DNA of 34,554 nt from Pseudomonas sp. Lineage in GTDB: Bacteria > Pseudomonadota > Gammaproteobacteria > Pseudomonadales > Pseudomonadaceae. The notes beneath the pieces are model-generated. The model ran no database searches. It was not told the origin of the DNA and worked only from the letters and a program-made list of their open reading frames with translations. A program made the translations under genes and the position numbers. The stretch covers positions 1 to 34,554 of the forward strand of contig NZ_JAGIBG010000016.1 of the NCBI RefSeq assembly GCF_017744435.1, given 5' to 3'. Of this stretch, positions 15,231-24,161 are shown one piece after another. Within the stretch, counting starts at the first letter, position 1, and every line of letters starts with the position of its first letter.

Positions 15231-18200
15231 TAATTGTTCTCCTGTGTCGTGAATTCGGCATAAGCCTCAGGGATGCTCCGGTCCGGCCAGTAAGTGATGG
15301 TTAGCGAGGCAGACATTATATTATGCCCTCCTGTATCGTGGGTTAATTCAATTTGCCCGATGAGAGTCTTTGCTAAATGGTTGCTTTTCTGTTGTGCATG
15401 TGGTCGATCAATTTCGTTGATTGTTAAAGTCTCGGGTTTATAGTCAATTTTATTGATGTCTTTTGAGGGCTTTAGTGATGCCCGCTTGGAGGTGGTTGTC
15501 ACGAGTGCTGGAGGGAAATGTTCTTGCGAAGCGATGACTTCGCCACCAGTATAATGGGAAGGGCCGCCGTCGCCATGTCTATGAATCAGGAGTGCCCAAT
15601 GATAACCAGTGGATGAATTGCTGAAGTTGGGGAGCGTTACCCGGAACTTTAGAAATGTCTGCAGGTCGACGGGTACTCCAACTTTGGTGTTGTTTAGCTG
15701 GTTTGCAATGATGGTGTCAAATTTTAGGGCTCCTGTTATGCCTAGCGTCACCGCATTGAGTGCCGCAAGCGCGATGTCTGCATGATTGGGAGAGTCCCAA
15801 TGAATGCGAGGTGTCTCATCGGCCTTCCCGAAGTAACAACGTCTTGCCCAAACCTCCAGTTGTGACGACTCGTTTTTTTCAGCTAATTTATTTAATATGT
15901 ATGCGGCGAAACTTGATACTATGGCAATTCCTATGGCTTTTAGTGCTAATGGGCTGAGCACTCCGAAGATGCCTGCGATAGTTGAGCTAGCACTGGCCAC
16001 TGACGCGAAGATGTAGTAGTTGCCAGCTGTCTTGTCCCCTGAACTATATGATCGGCTGGTAGCAGTTATCGCTTTTGCCGTTTCAAAAATTCCTGCTGCA
16101 GCGTTAATGATGCCGCCAATTCTGACAATGCTACGCCCAAGAGACATATGGTTGCTTGTGCTCGCCTTGCGCGGCGTCAGAAGCCCAACCATCTCTATAC
16201 CGCCGCCGATAATTCCCAACTTGGCCCCATACAGCGCCAGCATGGCTTCACCGGCCTTAGGCCCCATCGCCTCCTCCGCATTCTTCAGGTTCTTGCCAAG
16301 GCTATCGTTCAATAAATACAGCCCGCCCAGGGACAGCAGCAACTCCCAGCCTTTTCCCGTTCCCCGCAGCCCCGTAAAACTGTCCCGCACCAACTGTGAA
16401 GCCTGCCCAGCACTGATTTTCATGCCATTCAGTGTCTTCCGCGCATCCAACTCCAGCGTTCCCGCCGCAACCGTAATGTCCACCATCGCCATCTTTGCGG
16501 CATCATTCAGCTGATTGACATTGAGCTTTACCTCCCTGGCCAATCGTTCATGCAGCTCATGCGCCGTACCTTCGACCCAGACGCTGACCTGGATCACGGT
16601 GTGCGCCACTTTCGGGTCGAGCACGGCCAGGCTCAGCAGGCCGGTCTGGATGATCGGTTTGACCTTGCGCGCTTCGTTCGGCACGCCGGATTTCAGTTCG
16701 TCGAGAGACGGCATCATCTCCGCGCGCGCTTTGGCCAGTTTGTCGCTGGCGCTGTTCTGCATTTCACGCAGGTGCGCGCTCTGCAGGGCGTAGTACTCGC
16801 CTAGCTTCATCCGCACCTGTAATTCGATGAGATGCACGCCGTTGTAGACCCGCTGACTGGCACTGTTCAGGTGCCGCACGGCCTGCTGGATGCCGGGATT
16901 GAGCAGCGTTTGCAGGCGCTGGCTGGCGGCGTTGACCGATCCCTGCAGTTCGGTGATAGCTTGCTTCACCGAGTCACGCAGCTTGAAGCCGATGTCATCA
17001 CTGGCGATGAGCTTGCTCAATGCGCTGTAGAGCTTTTCGCTGTCGTTCCAGTTAGTCGGCTCGGTCGCCGAGAAACTTGGCAGCAGCGCTGCCATCAGGG
17101 GGCCGTCGCGCAGCATCAAAGCGCGGTACGGTGGGCTGTTCGGGTCCTGCAGCCACTTCAGCCACAGCGCTTCGCTGGTGCCAGGGGCTGGCGGGGACGG
17201 TTCGGCGCTGGCGGCGGGCGCTTCGGTGATGCCACCGGTGAGGCAGGCAGCGATGGTCTTGCTGTAAGCGATGCCCGATTCGCGGTCCCGGCCGTCGTAG
17301 TCGTGCCTTTCGATGAGGGCGAAGGCAGCGCTCTCGCAGAGCTTCGCGTAGGTGCTGGCATGGCGGTCGATGTAGGCCTGGAAGCGGGCTTCCTCTTGCT
17401 CATACTCCGCCTGGAACGCCGCACGCCGAGGTTCGTCATAGCGCTCCTCGAGCTTTTCGTCGCTCTCTTGCTGGCGCATCTCGACCACGCGCTGACGCTC
17501 CACCTCGGGATCGGTGAACACGGGCGGCCCGTCACCGGTCTGTGCCTCGAACGTGAATACTTTCTGTGCCGCCCATTCGCGCTGGGTGGCGCGGATGATC
17601 TGCAGGATTTGCGACGTCTGCAGCTGGTAGGCGCGCAGCGGGTCTTCGCGCCAGGCCTGGCGCTTGACCACCCAGTTCAGGCGCTGGTGGTTGTACTCCT
17701 GGATCAGGCCGACGGTGTCGTCGAGTACCACCGCCAGCACGCCGTTTTCCAATTGATGGCGGGCCATGGCGTTGACCACATAACCGCGCAGGGCTGTCTT
17801 ACGCAGGAACCGACTATGGAAGCCATGGGCGCTGTCGAACGGGCCGTTCAGTTGCTGGGCGTATTCGAACACCTGACGGTCAACCTGGAGGTTGTCAGGA
17901 GTCATGGCCAGGCCCAGCAGTTCGGGGTGTTTGCGCGCTTGGATCAGGTCCAGGCCCTCGAAGCGATGCGCAGGCGCCTGGCCAGTTTTGTAGGCCTGCA
18001 GCACGCTGCCCGGCCAGGGATCGCTGGAGAAGGCCAGCCAGGCCGAACCGTAGGTGTCGGTGTCGATGTTGAGGAAGGACGAGGGGATGTCGTGATCCTC
18101 ATGTACACAGTGCTCGGGAAGGGACGGTGGCGGTCCTGGATTAGGTTCGTAGGGGTTGAAGCGGCGCAGGTGGCCTTGCGCGGTGACTTCGTAGGCATGC

Positions 18201-18418
18201 CAGATGCGCTGGTCGAGCAGCACATAGAGGTATCCGCTGCGCAAGGTGCGCAATCCCATCCGGGTTTGCGTAGCGGGGTCGCTGGCGGGGTGGGTATCGG
18301 GGACCACGGCGCAGCGCAGGGGGAGGATGGGCAGGCCCTGACGTTGGCAGGCTTTGCAGGGGGTGAGAAGAAAGTCGACTTCAGCGACTGCATTGGCAAT
18401 GTCTTGAGTGATGCTCAT
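15230..18418 (-). CDS. Type VI secretion effector, VasX/BTH_I2691 family (pore-forming type)
   Basis: The 1062-residue protein opens with the VasX N-terminal region: CKACQRQGLPILPLRCAVV near residue 20, then MGLRTLRSGYLYVLLD and IWHAYEVTAQGHLRRF. This region marks cargo for the T6SS of this family. The middle is long, charged and helical (EVERQRVVEMRQQESDEKLE). The C-terminal third has hydrophobic helices at about residues 690-705, 723-748, 765-785 and 798-845, resembling a colicin-like pore domain, then a beta-rich tail. ATG 18418 was chosen over 18511 because GAGGA precedes it and the VasX motif begins soon after. No vgrG, hcp or DUF4123 adaptor is in the window, so it is an orphan effector relying on a T6SS elsewhere. 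Base composition changes from 48/60 G/C at 17161-17220 to 27/60 at 15901-15960, suggesting an exchanged toxin tip. Confidence 0.83.
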   Translation of the reverse strand: MSITQDIANAVAEVDFLLTPCKACQRQGLPILPLRCAVVPDTHPASDPATQTRMGLRTLRSGYLYVLLDQRIWHAYEVTAQGHLRRFNPYEPNPGPPPSLPEHCVHEDHDIPSSFLNIDTDTYGSAWLAFSSDPWPGSVLQAYKTGQAPAHRFEGLDLIQARKHPELLGLAMTPDNLQVDRQVFEYAQQLNGPFDSAHGFHSRFLRKTALRGYVVNAMARHQLENGVLAVVLDDTVGLIQEYNHQRLNWVVKRQAWREDPLRAYQLQTSQILQIIRATQREWAAQKVFTFEAQTGDGPPVFTDPEVERQRVVEMRQQESDEKLEERYDEPRRAAFQAEYEQEEARFQAYIDRHASTYAKLCESAAFALIERHDYDGRDRESGIAYSKTIAACLTGGITEAPAASAEPSPPAPGTSEALWLKWLQDPNSPPYRALMLRDGPLMAALLPSFSATEPTNWNDSEKLYSALSKLIASDDIGFKLRDSVKQAITELQGSVNAASQRLQTLLNPGIQQAVRHLNSASQRVYNGVHLIELQVRMKLGEYYALQSAHLREMQNSASDKLAKARAEMMPSLDELKSGVPNEARKVKPIIQTGLLSLAVLDPKVAHTVIQVSVWVEGTAHELHERLAREVKLNVNQLNDAAKMAMVDITVAAGTLELDARKTLNGMKISAGQASQLVRDSFTGLRGTGKGWELLLSLGGLYLLNDSLGKNLKNAEEAMGPKAGEAMLALYGAKLGIIGGGIEMVGLLTPRKASTSNHMSLGRSIVRIGGIINAAAGIFETAKAITATSRSYSSGDKTAGNYYIFASVASASSTIAGIFGVLSPLALKAIGIAIVSSFAAYILNKLAEKNESSQLEVWARRCYFGKADETPRIHWDSPNHADIALAALNAVTLGITGALKFDTIIANQLNNTKVGVPVDLQTFLKFRVTLPNFSNSSTGYHWALLIHRHGDGGPSHYTGGEVIASQEHFPPALVTTTSKRASLKPSKDINKIDYKPETLTINEIDRPHAQQKSNHLAKTLIGQIELTHDTGGHNIMSASLTITYWPDRSIPEAYAEFTTQENN

Positions 18419-18439
18419 GGAAATTCCTCGTCTAACAGC

Positions 18440-18566
18440 TTGCGGCGCTCGAGCCGCAATTCTGATTAGTATCTGGAGTTGGCTTTTGGAACTAATCTGA
18501 AGCCAAAACACTAGCGAGGAATCAATTCGTTGTGAAACTTTAGGTTTCCTAAAATATTGTAGGAAA
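18440..18566. promoter_or_regulatory. Cluster of three inverted repeats in the effector's leader
   Basis: Three perfect 7-base inverted repeats lie in a row upstream of the effector: TTGCGGC/GCCGCAA (18440-18459, 6-base loop), TTGGCTT/AAGCCAA (18479-18506, 14-base spacer) and TTTCCTA/TAGGAAA (18545-18566, 8-base loop). The first sits just upstream of the ribosome site and could be a leader hairpin; the others are AT-rich and could be operators. No clear promoter hexamers were found. The remaining bases up to 18963 hold one REP-like element and no gene that I can support. Confidence 0.4.
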
Positions 18567-18692
18567 AGTTACTGCCGTAGAGACTTTTCATTATCTTGAA
18601 ATAACAGGCATCGAAGTTCCTTAGTGGTGGAGATGATACGAGACGGTTTTTTATGTGGTGAACTCAGAAATGCCACCTTGATTCGCGATTGC

Positions 18693-18740
18693 TGGGGCCG
18701 CTGCGCAGCCCTTTCGCGACACAAGGCCGCTCCTACTACG
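18693..18740. repeat. REP-like element of a second type
   Basis: The stretch has GGGGCCGCTGCGCAGCCC, then TTTCGCGACACAAGGCCGCTCCTAC, which is the pattern of a different, well-known P. putida-group repeat. It is a single copy here, in the 545-base gap between the effector and the HD-GYP gene. Confidence 0.7.
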
Positions 18741-18963
18741 GGCGATGATTGAGTTTGTCGATGGCGCCGTGCCACTATCTGGTATGCCTAGCTGCCAGCG
18801 TGCTGCCTCCGCCCGGCATGTTTGTCTCGACTGATTACACTATTGAAGTCGCCACATAAGGAATGCTGCGGATGGTCTGCGTATTGCTAGGTCATGCTGC
18901 CGGGTCGGCAAGTCGCCTGTGGGCGAGCAGGGTGTGCCTCGGGCGTTCAGGGAGCAGCAAGCC

Positions 18964-21828
18964 ATGAGCAATACCGGACGCGGGGTCCCCCTGCAACTGC
19001 TGGTGGCAATGGCCATCATGCTCGGCATGCTGCTGCTCGGCGCCGGCCTGGCCTGGCAGGGCTACCGTGGTATCAGCCAGGCGCTGGTAGCCGCTGCGGG
19101 CGATGCTGCGCAACAAGTCGGCAAGACCATCGACGAACGGGCCCGGCGCCTGGTCGATCCCGCACAGAGCAGCATCCGCCTGCTGGCCTTCAACCCGGCC
19201 GCCAGCAACCTGCCGCAGCGCCTGGAGCGCTTGCCGCAGCTGGTCGAAAGCCTGAATGCCAACAAGATGCTCAGCGCCGCCTACATCGGTTACCCCAACG
19301 GCGAGTTCCTGCTGGTGCGCCGCTTGCGCGACCCGCAGTTGCTGGAGCGCTTTGCTGCCCCAGTGGGCACGCGCTTTCTGGTGCAGAGCGTCAGCCTCGG
19401 CGAGGGTGGGGCGATGTCGGGGGAGTGGCGCTTCTATGACCAGGCCCTGAGCCTGCTCAAGACCCAGGCCATGCCGGACTATCACTACGATCCACGCACG
19501 CGGCCCTGGTTCGCCGATGCCTCCGTGCAGGCCGGCACCGTCCTGACCCATCCCTACGTGTTTTTCACCACCCGCGAGATCGGCATGACCATGGCCCAGC
19601 GCAGCGTCGATGGCGCGGCGGTGCTCGGCATGGATGTTTCGGTCAACGACCTGGCCAGCGAAACCCGCGACCTGCGCATGACCCCGGGCACCGAAATCGC
19701 CGTGGTCGACGACCAGGGCAATGTGGTGGCGTACCCGGACCTTCAGCGGGCCATCGTCCACGAAGGTGATTCGGTGCGTCTGTCGCGTGTTGCCGAACTG
19801 GGTATCCCGAGCTTGCAGCAGCTCTACAGCCATCTGCCCCAAGGCGCCCGACCAGAGGCTTATGAGGTGGATGGCGCAACCTGGTACGGCATGCGCGTGC
19901 AGCTGACCAACCTCGCCGGGCAGGACCTGCAGGTGCTGATCGCGGTACCGGCGCAGGAGCTGCTGGCAAGCGCACGCCAGGTGTTGTTCAGGCAGATGCT
20001 GTGGACGGCCATGTTGATGGCCGTGCTGCTTCTGCTCGGCGGGTTGCTCGGCCAGCGCATCGGGCGCCCGCTGCATCAATTGGCCGAGCAGGTACGTGGA
20101 CTGGCCGACTTCGACTTCAGTCGTGAAGTCGGGGTGGCCTCGCGGGTGTCCGAGGTGAAAGAGCTGAGCCGGGTGCTGAGCCGCATGTCCGGCACCATCC
20201 GCAGTTTCCAGGCGATGACCCTGATACTCAGCCGCGAGACTCAACTGGAGCGCATGCTCGATGGCGTGCTGACGCATCTGGTGGAGGCTGCCGGGGTCAG
20301 TGCAGGTGCGGTATACCTGTTCGAGGAAGACCGTGCCTGCCTGCGCCTGGCGGCTGCGTGCCGAGGCGATGGCTACCCCGAGGCGCTGGCGGTCGGTGAG
20401 GGCGATCATCGCGACCTGGCTGCGGCAGTTACCCAGGGCCTGGCACTGGACGGGCGCAGTCTTGCGGTGGAGCTCAAAGACCGTGGTCACGACCTGCTCG
20501 GCATTCTCGTCCTGGCATTGAAGGGCGAGCCGGCTGAAGTCGGCGAGCCGTTCCGCCGCTTCGTCGAAGAATTGTCCGGGGCCGCCGCTGTGGCCATCGA
20601 GACGCGCCAGTTGGTCGAGGCCCAGAAGCGCCTGCTGGAGTCGATGATCAAGCTGCTGGCCGATGCCATCGATGCCAAGAGCCCTTACACCGGCGGCCAC
20701 TGCGAGCGCGTGCCGCAGCTGGCGCAGATGCTGCTGGACAAGGCCGTGCAGGCCGACAGCGGCCCGTATGCCGATTTCAGCATGACCGAGGCCGAGCGTT
20801 ACGAATTCCACATTGCCGCCTGGCTGCACGATTGCGGCAAGGTCACCAGTCCCGAATACGTGGTAGACAAGGCGACCAAGCTGGAGACCCTGTACAACCG
20901 CATCCACGAAATCCGCATGCGTTTCGAAGTGCTCTGGCGCGATGGCGAGCTGGCCTATTGGCAGGGCCTGGCAGCGGGGCAGGACAAATCGGTGCTGCAA
21001 CGCTGGCTGGAGCAGTACCGTGCCGAGCTGCAGGATGAGTTCGCCTTCGTCGCCAAGGCCAATATCGGCGGCGAGTTCATGCGGGACGAGGATGTCGAGC
21101 GCCTGCAGCGCATCGGCCAGCGCCGTTGGCAGCGGTACTTCGACAACCGCCTGGGCATTTCCCACGACGAGGAGCAGCGCTACGCGGGTACCGCGCCGTT
21201 GCCCTTGCCGGTGGATGAGCTGCTGCTGGCCGACCGCCCTGACCACCAGGTGCCCTGGGGCCCGCGCAGGCCGCCGGTGGAAAAGCACGACCCGCGCAAC
21301 GTCTGGGGCTTTGACATGCGCCTGCCGGCCAATGCCAGCAACCACGGCGAGCTGTACAACCTGGCAATCCGTCGTGGCACGTTGAACGATGAAGAACGCT
21401 TCAAGATCAACGAACACATCGTGCAGACCATCATCATGCTCACGGCGCTGCCGTTCCCGCGCCAGCTGCGGCGGGTGCCGGACATCGCCGGCAACCACCA
21501 CGAGAAGATGAATGGCGGCGGCTACCCGCGGCGGCTGGGCAAGGACGACCTGGGCATTGCCGAGCGAGTGATGGCCATTGCCGATATCTTCGAGGCGCTG
21601 ACGGCTGCCGACCGGCCGTACAAGGCGGCGAAGAGCTTGTCTGAGTCGGTGAAGATTTTGGTGTTCATGGCCCATGACCAGCACATCGATGGGCAGCTGC
21701 TACGGCTGTTCCTCAGCAGCGGGGTGTACCTGGAGTACGCCCGGCGCTTCCTGCGCAGCGAGCAGATCGATGAAGTGGATGTGGCGTACTGGCTGGCCCA
21801 GCTGGAAGGGCAGCCCGAGCGGACCTAG
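18964..21828 (+). CDS. Membrane sensor with dCache, HAMP, GAF and HD-GYP regions (probable c-di-GMP phosphodiesterase)
   Basis: The 954-residue protein has a first membrane helix (about 10-30), a large periplasmic region with a dCache look (PDYHYDPRTRPWF, THPYVFF), a second helix (about 346-363), a HAMP segment starting at RIGRPLHQLAEQVRGL, a GAF-like region (about 420-540, ERMLDGVLTHLVEAAGVSAGAVYLF), and a C-terminal HD-GYP domain. Metal and signature residues are present: H622-D623 (LHDCGK) and HHEKMNGGGYP at 845-855. HD-GYP enzymes hydrolyse cyclic di-GMP. The two motifs are 222 residues apart, far more than the usual 60-70, because of a helical insert of about 150 residues. ATG 18964 is chosen over 18919 because GGAG at 18951 precedes it and the membrane helix follows directly. 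The ligand is unknown. Confidence 0.9.
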   Translation: MSNTGRGVPLQLLVAMAIMLGMLLLGAGLAWQGYRGISQALVAAAGDAAQQVGKTIDERARRLVDPAQSSIRLLAFNPAASNLPQRLERLPQLVESLNANKMLSAAYIGYPNGEFLLVRRLRDPQLLERFAAPVGTRFLVQSVSLGEGGAMSGEWRFYDQALSLLKTQAMPDYHYDPRTRPWFADASVQAGTVLTHPYVFFTTREIGMTMAQRSVDGAAVLGMDVSVNDLASETRDLRMTPGTEIAVVDDQGNVVAYPDLQRAIVHEGDSVRLSRVAELGIPSLQQLYSHLPQGARPEAYEVDGATWYGMRVQLTNLAGQDLQVLIAVPAQELLASARQVLFRQMLWTAMLMAVLLLLGGLLGQRIGRPLHQLAEQVRGLADFDFSREVGVASRVSEVKELSRVLSRMSGTIRSFQAMTLILSRETQLERMLDGVLTHLVEAAGVSAGAVYLFEEDRACLRLAAACRGDGYPEALAVGEGDHRDLAAAVTQGLALDGRSLAVELKDRGHDLLGILVLALKGEPAEVGEPFRRFVEELSGAAAVAIETRQLVEAQKRLLESMIKLLADAIDAKSPYTGGHCERVPQLAQMLLDKAVQADSGPYADFSMTEAERYEFHIAAWLHDCGKVTSPEYVVDKATKLETLYNRIHEIRMRFEVLWRDGELAYWQGLAAGQDKSVLQRWLEQYRAELQDEFAFVAKANIGGEFMRDEDVERLQRIGQRRWQRYFDNRLGISHDEEQRYAGTAPLPLPVDELLLADRPDHQVPWGPRRPPVEKHDPRNVWGFDMRLPANASNHGELYNLAIRRGTLNDEERFKINEHIVQTIIMLTALPFPRQLRRVPDIAGNHHEKMNGGGYPRRLGKDDLGIAERVMAIADIFEALTAADRPYKAAKSLSESVKILVFMAHDQHIDGQLLRLFLSSGVYLEYARRFLRSEQIDEVDVAYWLAQLEGQPERT

Positions 21829-22427
21829 CGCACTTCCCGGACCTTGCCCGTGCACACGATGCCCTGCACGAACGCCACCATCTGCTCCCGCGCCGCGGCA
21901 ATGCTGCCCCAGTGCGCTTGCCCGCACAGCAGGCTCAGCACCGCCTGGGCAATCGAGCGGGCGCGCGGCGCGGAGGTTGGCCCGCATAACCCGCATTCGG
22001 CGGCGACGATCTCGCTGAGCAGGCTGGCGTAGGCGTTTTTCAGCAGTTCCACTTGCCGCGCCTGGTCCTCGCTCAGGTTCACTGCTTCGCGTGTCAGCAG
22101 GATCAGCTTGTCCGGATGGGCCTGGCTGTAGCTGACGAACGCCTGGACGAAACACGGCAAGCGTTCGCTGGTGGAGCGGGCGCCTTTGAGGCATTGTCGG
22201 GTTTCATACAGCAGGTCGGTCAGGCTCGATTCGATCAGCTCGAACAACAGGCCCTGCTTGCTCTCGATATGGTGGTAGAGCGAACCGGCGCGCAGGCCCA
22301 GATGGCTGGCCAGGTCGCGCAGGCCGATGGCCTGGTAGCCGTGGTTGGCAAACAGGCTGCTGGCCGCTTCCAGCAGACGGTCACGGGCATCGGGCGAAGC
22401 AATGTGCGAGTGGCTGGAGGCGGGCAT
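21825..22427 (-). CDS. TetR-family transcriptional regulator
   Basis: The 200-residue protein has an N-terminal TetR helix-turn-helix: ARDRLLEAASSLFANHGYQAIGLRDLASHLGLRAGSLYHHIESKQGLLFELI (read in pieces), followed by a helical ligand-binding region rich in C, A and L. The ATG at 22427 gives normal family length. It is divergent from the first SDR gene, with an 84-base gap that holds an inverted repeat present also before hyuA. It is therefore the likely repressor of both units, and of itself. Its stop codon overlaps the stop of the HD-GYP gene in the shared tetranucleotide CTAG at 21825-21828. The effector molecule is presumably the unknown pathway substrate or an intermediate. Confidence 0.9.
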   Translation of the reverse strand: MPASSHSHIASPDARDRLLEAASSLFANHGYQAIGLRDLASHLGLRAGSLYHHIESKQGLLFELIESSLTDLLYETRQCLKGARSTSERLPCFVQAFVSYSQAHPDKLILLTREAVNLSEDQARQVELLKNAYASLLSEIVAAECGLCGPTSAPRARSIAQAVLSLLCGQAHWGSIAAAREQMVAFVQGIVCTGKVREVR

Positions 22428-22461
22428 GGCAGGACCTGTCGGCGATTTGATGTTTGACCAA

Positions 22462-22486
22462 ATGTAAGACAACAGGCATCTTACGT
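22462..22486. promoter_or_regulatory. Candidate TetR operator 1 (tetR / SDR divergent promoter)
   Basis: ATGTAAGA (22462-22469) and TCTTACGT (22479-22486) are inverted arms matching at 7 of 8 positions. The site shares its first 12 bases, TGTAAGACAACA, with the site at 24162-24185, then TTAC and a final T after six partly conserved bases. TTGACC at 22454-22459, also shared with the second site, could be a -35 box, so a bound repressor would block the promoter. Confidence 0.68.
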
Positions 22487-22511
22487 AAAGACTCAATCGC
22501 GGAGGTGTTGT

Positions 22512-23261
22512 GTGGACAATCAAACTGTTGTGATCGTAGGTGGTGCCTCGGGTCTGGGCCTGGAAACAGCCCGGCTGATGGTCAAGCGCGGCGCCGGCAA
22601 GATCGGCCTGATCGACCGTAACGAGCAATTGCTGGTACAAGCGGCCGAGGAACTGCGCGGCCAGGGCGTGGAGGTGGCCATCGCGGTCGGCGACATCGCT
22701 CGCAAGGACACTGCCCATGCCGCCTTTGGCGAAATCGTCAATGCCCTGGGCCGGGTGCACTGCCTGGTCAACAGCGCGGCGATCTACCCGCGCAAGGACA
22801 TCTTCGAGATCACCGACGAAGAGTGGGACCTGGAAAACGCCGTCAACATCAAGGGCACCTACCACATGATGGTCGCTGCCGTACGCCACATGCAGCAGTA
22901 CGTCGCCGCGCCGGCGGTGACCGGGCGCATCGTCAACGTGACCTCGGTGGACGCCTTCAAGGCGCACCCGCAGAACGCCCACTACGCCGCCACCAAGGCG
23001 GCGGTGGTGAGCCTGACCAAGTCCTTTGCCCAGGCCTGTGCCAAGGACCAGATCCTGGTCAACTCGGTGGCCCCGGCCGGTTTCGCCACCGAGCGTGCCA
23101 AGCAGCTGGGCTTCCTCGGCGAACTGGCCGCAGCCAACCCCCTGGGCCGCGCTGCAGAGCCTGCGGAAATCGCCGAATGGATCGTGATGATGGGCAGCAG
23201 CCGCAACAGCTATGCCACCGGCGAGAACGTCATCGTCAGCGGAGGTTACATCTATGCCTGA
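22512..23261 (+). CDS. SDR-family dehydrogenase (first of two)
   Basis: The 249-residue product is a classical short-chain dehydrogenase. Its cofactor loop is GGASGLG, followed by D-R near residue 37 (LIDRNEQ) that suggests NAD rather than NADP preference. Further motifs are VNSAA, S in NVTSVDAF, and the YAATK pair; the active site is complete. The start is GTG at 22512, supported by GGAGG at 22501-22505 six bases upstream; no ATG fits. It is the first gene of the TetR-controlled unit and overlaps the second SDR by 8 bases. The likely role is oxidation of a hydroxyl or reduction of a ketone in an unidentified catabolic route. Confidence 0.9.
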   Translation: MDNQTVVIVGGASGLGLETARLMVKRGAGKIGLIDRNEQLLVQAAEELRGQGVEVAIAVGDIARKDTAHAAFGEIVNALGRVHCLVNSAAIYPRKDIFEITDEEWDLENAVNIKGTYHMMVAAVRHMQQYVAAPAVTGRIVNVTSVDAFKAHPQNAHYAATKAAVVSLTKSFAQACAKDQILVNSVAPAGFATERAKQLGFLGELAAANPLGRAAEPAEIAEWIVMMGSSRNSYATGENVIVSGGYIYA

Positions 23262-24009
23262 AGTCGCATTCCCCGAGGGCTACCAGCGCGCGCTGGTGAC
23301 CGGGGCCACCAGTGGTATCGGCAAGGCCATCGTGCTGGCGCTGCGCGATGCCGGATTGCAGGTGATTGCCGTTGGCCGTAGCCAGGAAGCGCTGGCGGAG
23401 CTGGCGCGCGAGCCGGGTGTCAGCACTCTGCAGGCCGATGTGCGCGACTATCGGTCGTTGAGCGCTGCGCTCGAAGGGCAGGCAGTGGATGTGCTGGTCA
23501 ACAATGCCGGGATTCTCTCCACCCGGGCAGCATTCCAGGACATCGACGAGGCCGAGATCGACAACATGCTCGACATCAACCTCAAGGCGCCGTTGCACCT
23601 GGCGCGCCAGGTGTTGCCGGGCATGGTCGGGCGGGGCAGGGGGCATCTGTTCTTCATCGGCTCCAGCGCTGGCCGCGCACCGCACCCGGGGGCGGCGGTG
23701 TATGGCGCTTCCAAGGCCGGGGTGAGCCTGTTCTGTGACGCCTTGCGCTGCGACTTGCTGGGTAGCGGCGTGCGGGTGACCGAGATTGCGCCGGGGCGGG
23801 TGCAGACCCAGCTGTACAAGGCCGCCATGGGCATGCAGGCGGCGGGCAGCGAGCTGTATGACGGCTATGAATCGATCCAGCCGGAGGACATTGCCGCGCT
23901 GTTGCTGGCGGCATTGAAGATGCCGCGGCAGGTGGATGTGTCGCGCCTTGAGGTATTCCCCACAGCGCAGGCGGTGGGTGGCGGGCGGATGGTCAAGACC
24001 GGCAATTGA
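23254..24009 (+). CDS. SDR-family dehydrogenase (second of two)
   Basis: The 251-residue product has TGATSGIG near the N-terminus, VNNAG, S in IGSSAGRA and the YGASK catalytic pair. ATG 23254 is preceded by GGAGG (23241-23245) and overlaps the end of the first SDR by 8 bases, so the two are translated together. They are clearly different SDRs, since the motifs and lengths of loops differ, so each probably serves a different step or the pair forms a heteromer. A REPIN and a second TetR-type operator separate it from hyuA. The substrate is unknown. Confidence 0.9.
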   Translation: MPEVAFPEGYQRALVTGATSGIGKAIVLALRDAGLQVIAVGRSQEALAELAREPGVSTLQADVRDYRSLSAALEGQAVDVLVNNAGILSTRAAFQDIDEAEIDNMLDINLKAPLHLARQVLPGMVGRGRGHLFFIGSSAGRAPHPGAAVYGASKAGVSLFCDALRCDLLGSGVRVTEIAPGRVQTQLYKAAMGMQAAGSELYDGYESIQPEDIAALLLAALKMPRQVDVSRLEVFPTAQAVGGGRMVKTGN

Positions 24010-24027
24010 TCCGGCAGCTACTTTGAC

Positions 24028-24132
24028 TGTGCCGGCCTCTTCGCGGGCAAGCCCGCTCCCACAGGAATCATGCATTCCTCAGGGAGCGTGGGGACCTGTG
24101 GGAGCGGGCTTGCCCGTGAGGAGGCCGGCACA
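24028..24132. repeat. REPIN (paired inverted REP elements)
   Basis: Arms at 24028-24065 and 24095-24132 are 38 bases each and nearly exact inverted copies (GCCGGCCTCTTCGCGGGCAA and onward). Their core is GGCAAGCCCGCTCCCACAGG, a variant of the GGCAC form seen in the other REPINs. It lies between the SDR pair and hyuA and may end transcription of the first unit. Confidence 0.92.
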
Positions 24133-24161
24133 GATTTTAAGTAAATAGGTGCTTGACCACC

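Noticed and set aside
18892..21684. Minus-strand reading frame of 930 residues opposite the HD-GYP gene
   Set aside because: The + strand has full HAMP/GAF/HD-GYP motifs; the antisense frame is Q/H/A/L-rich with no recognisable domain.
22428..22982. N-terminal extension of the TetR reading frame
   Set aside because: The extension would run through the divergent promoter, the operator and part of the SDR gene. The TetR helix-turn-helix begins just after ATG 22427.
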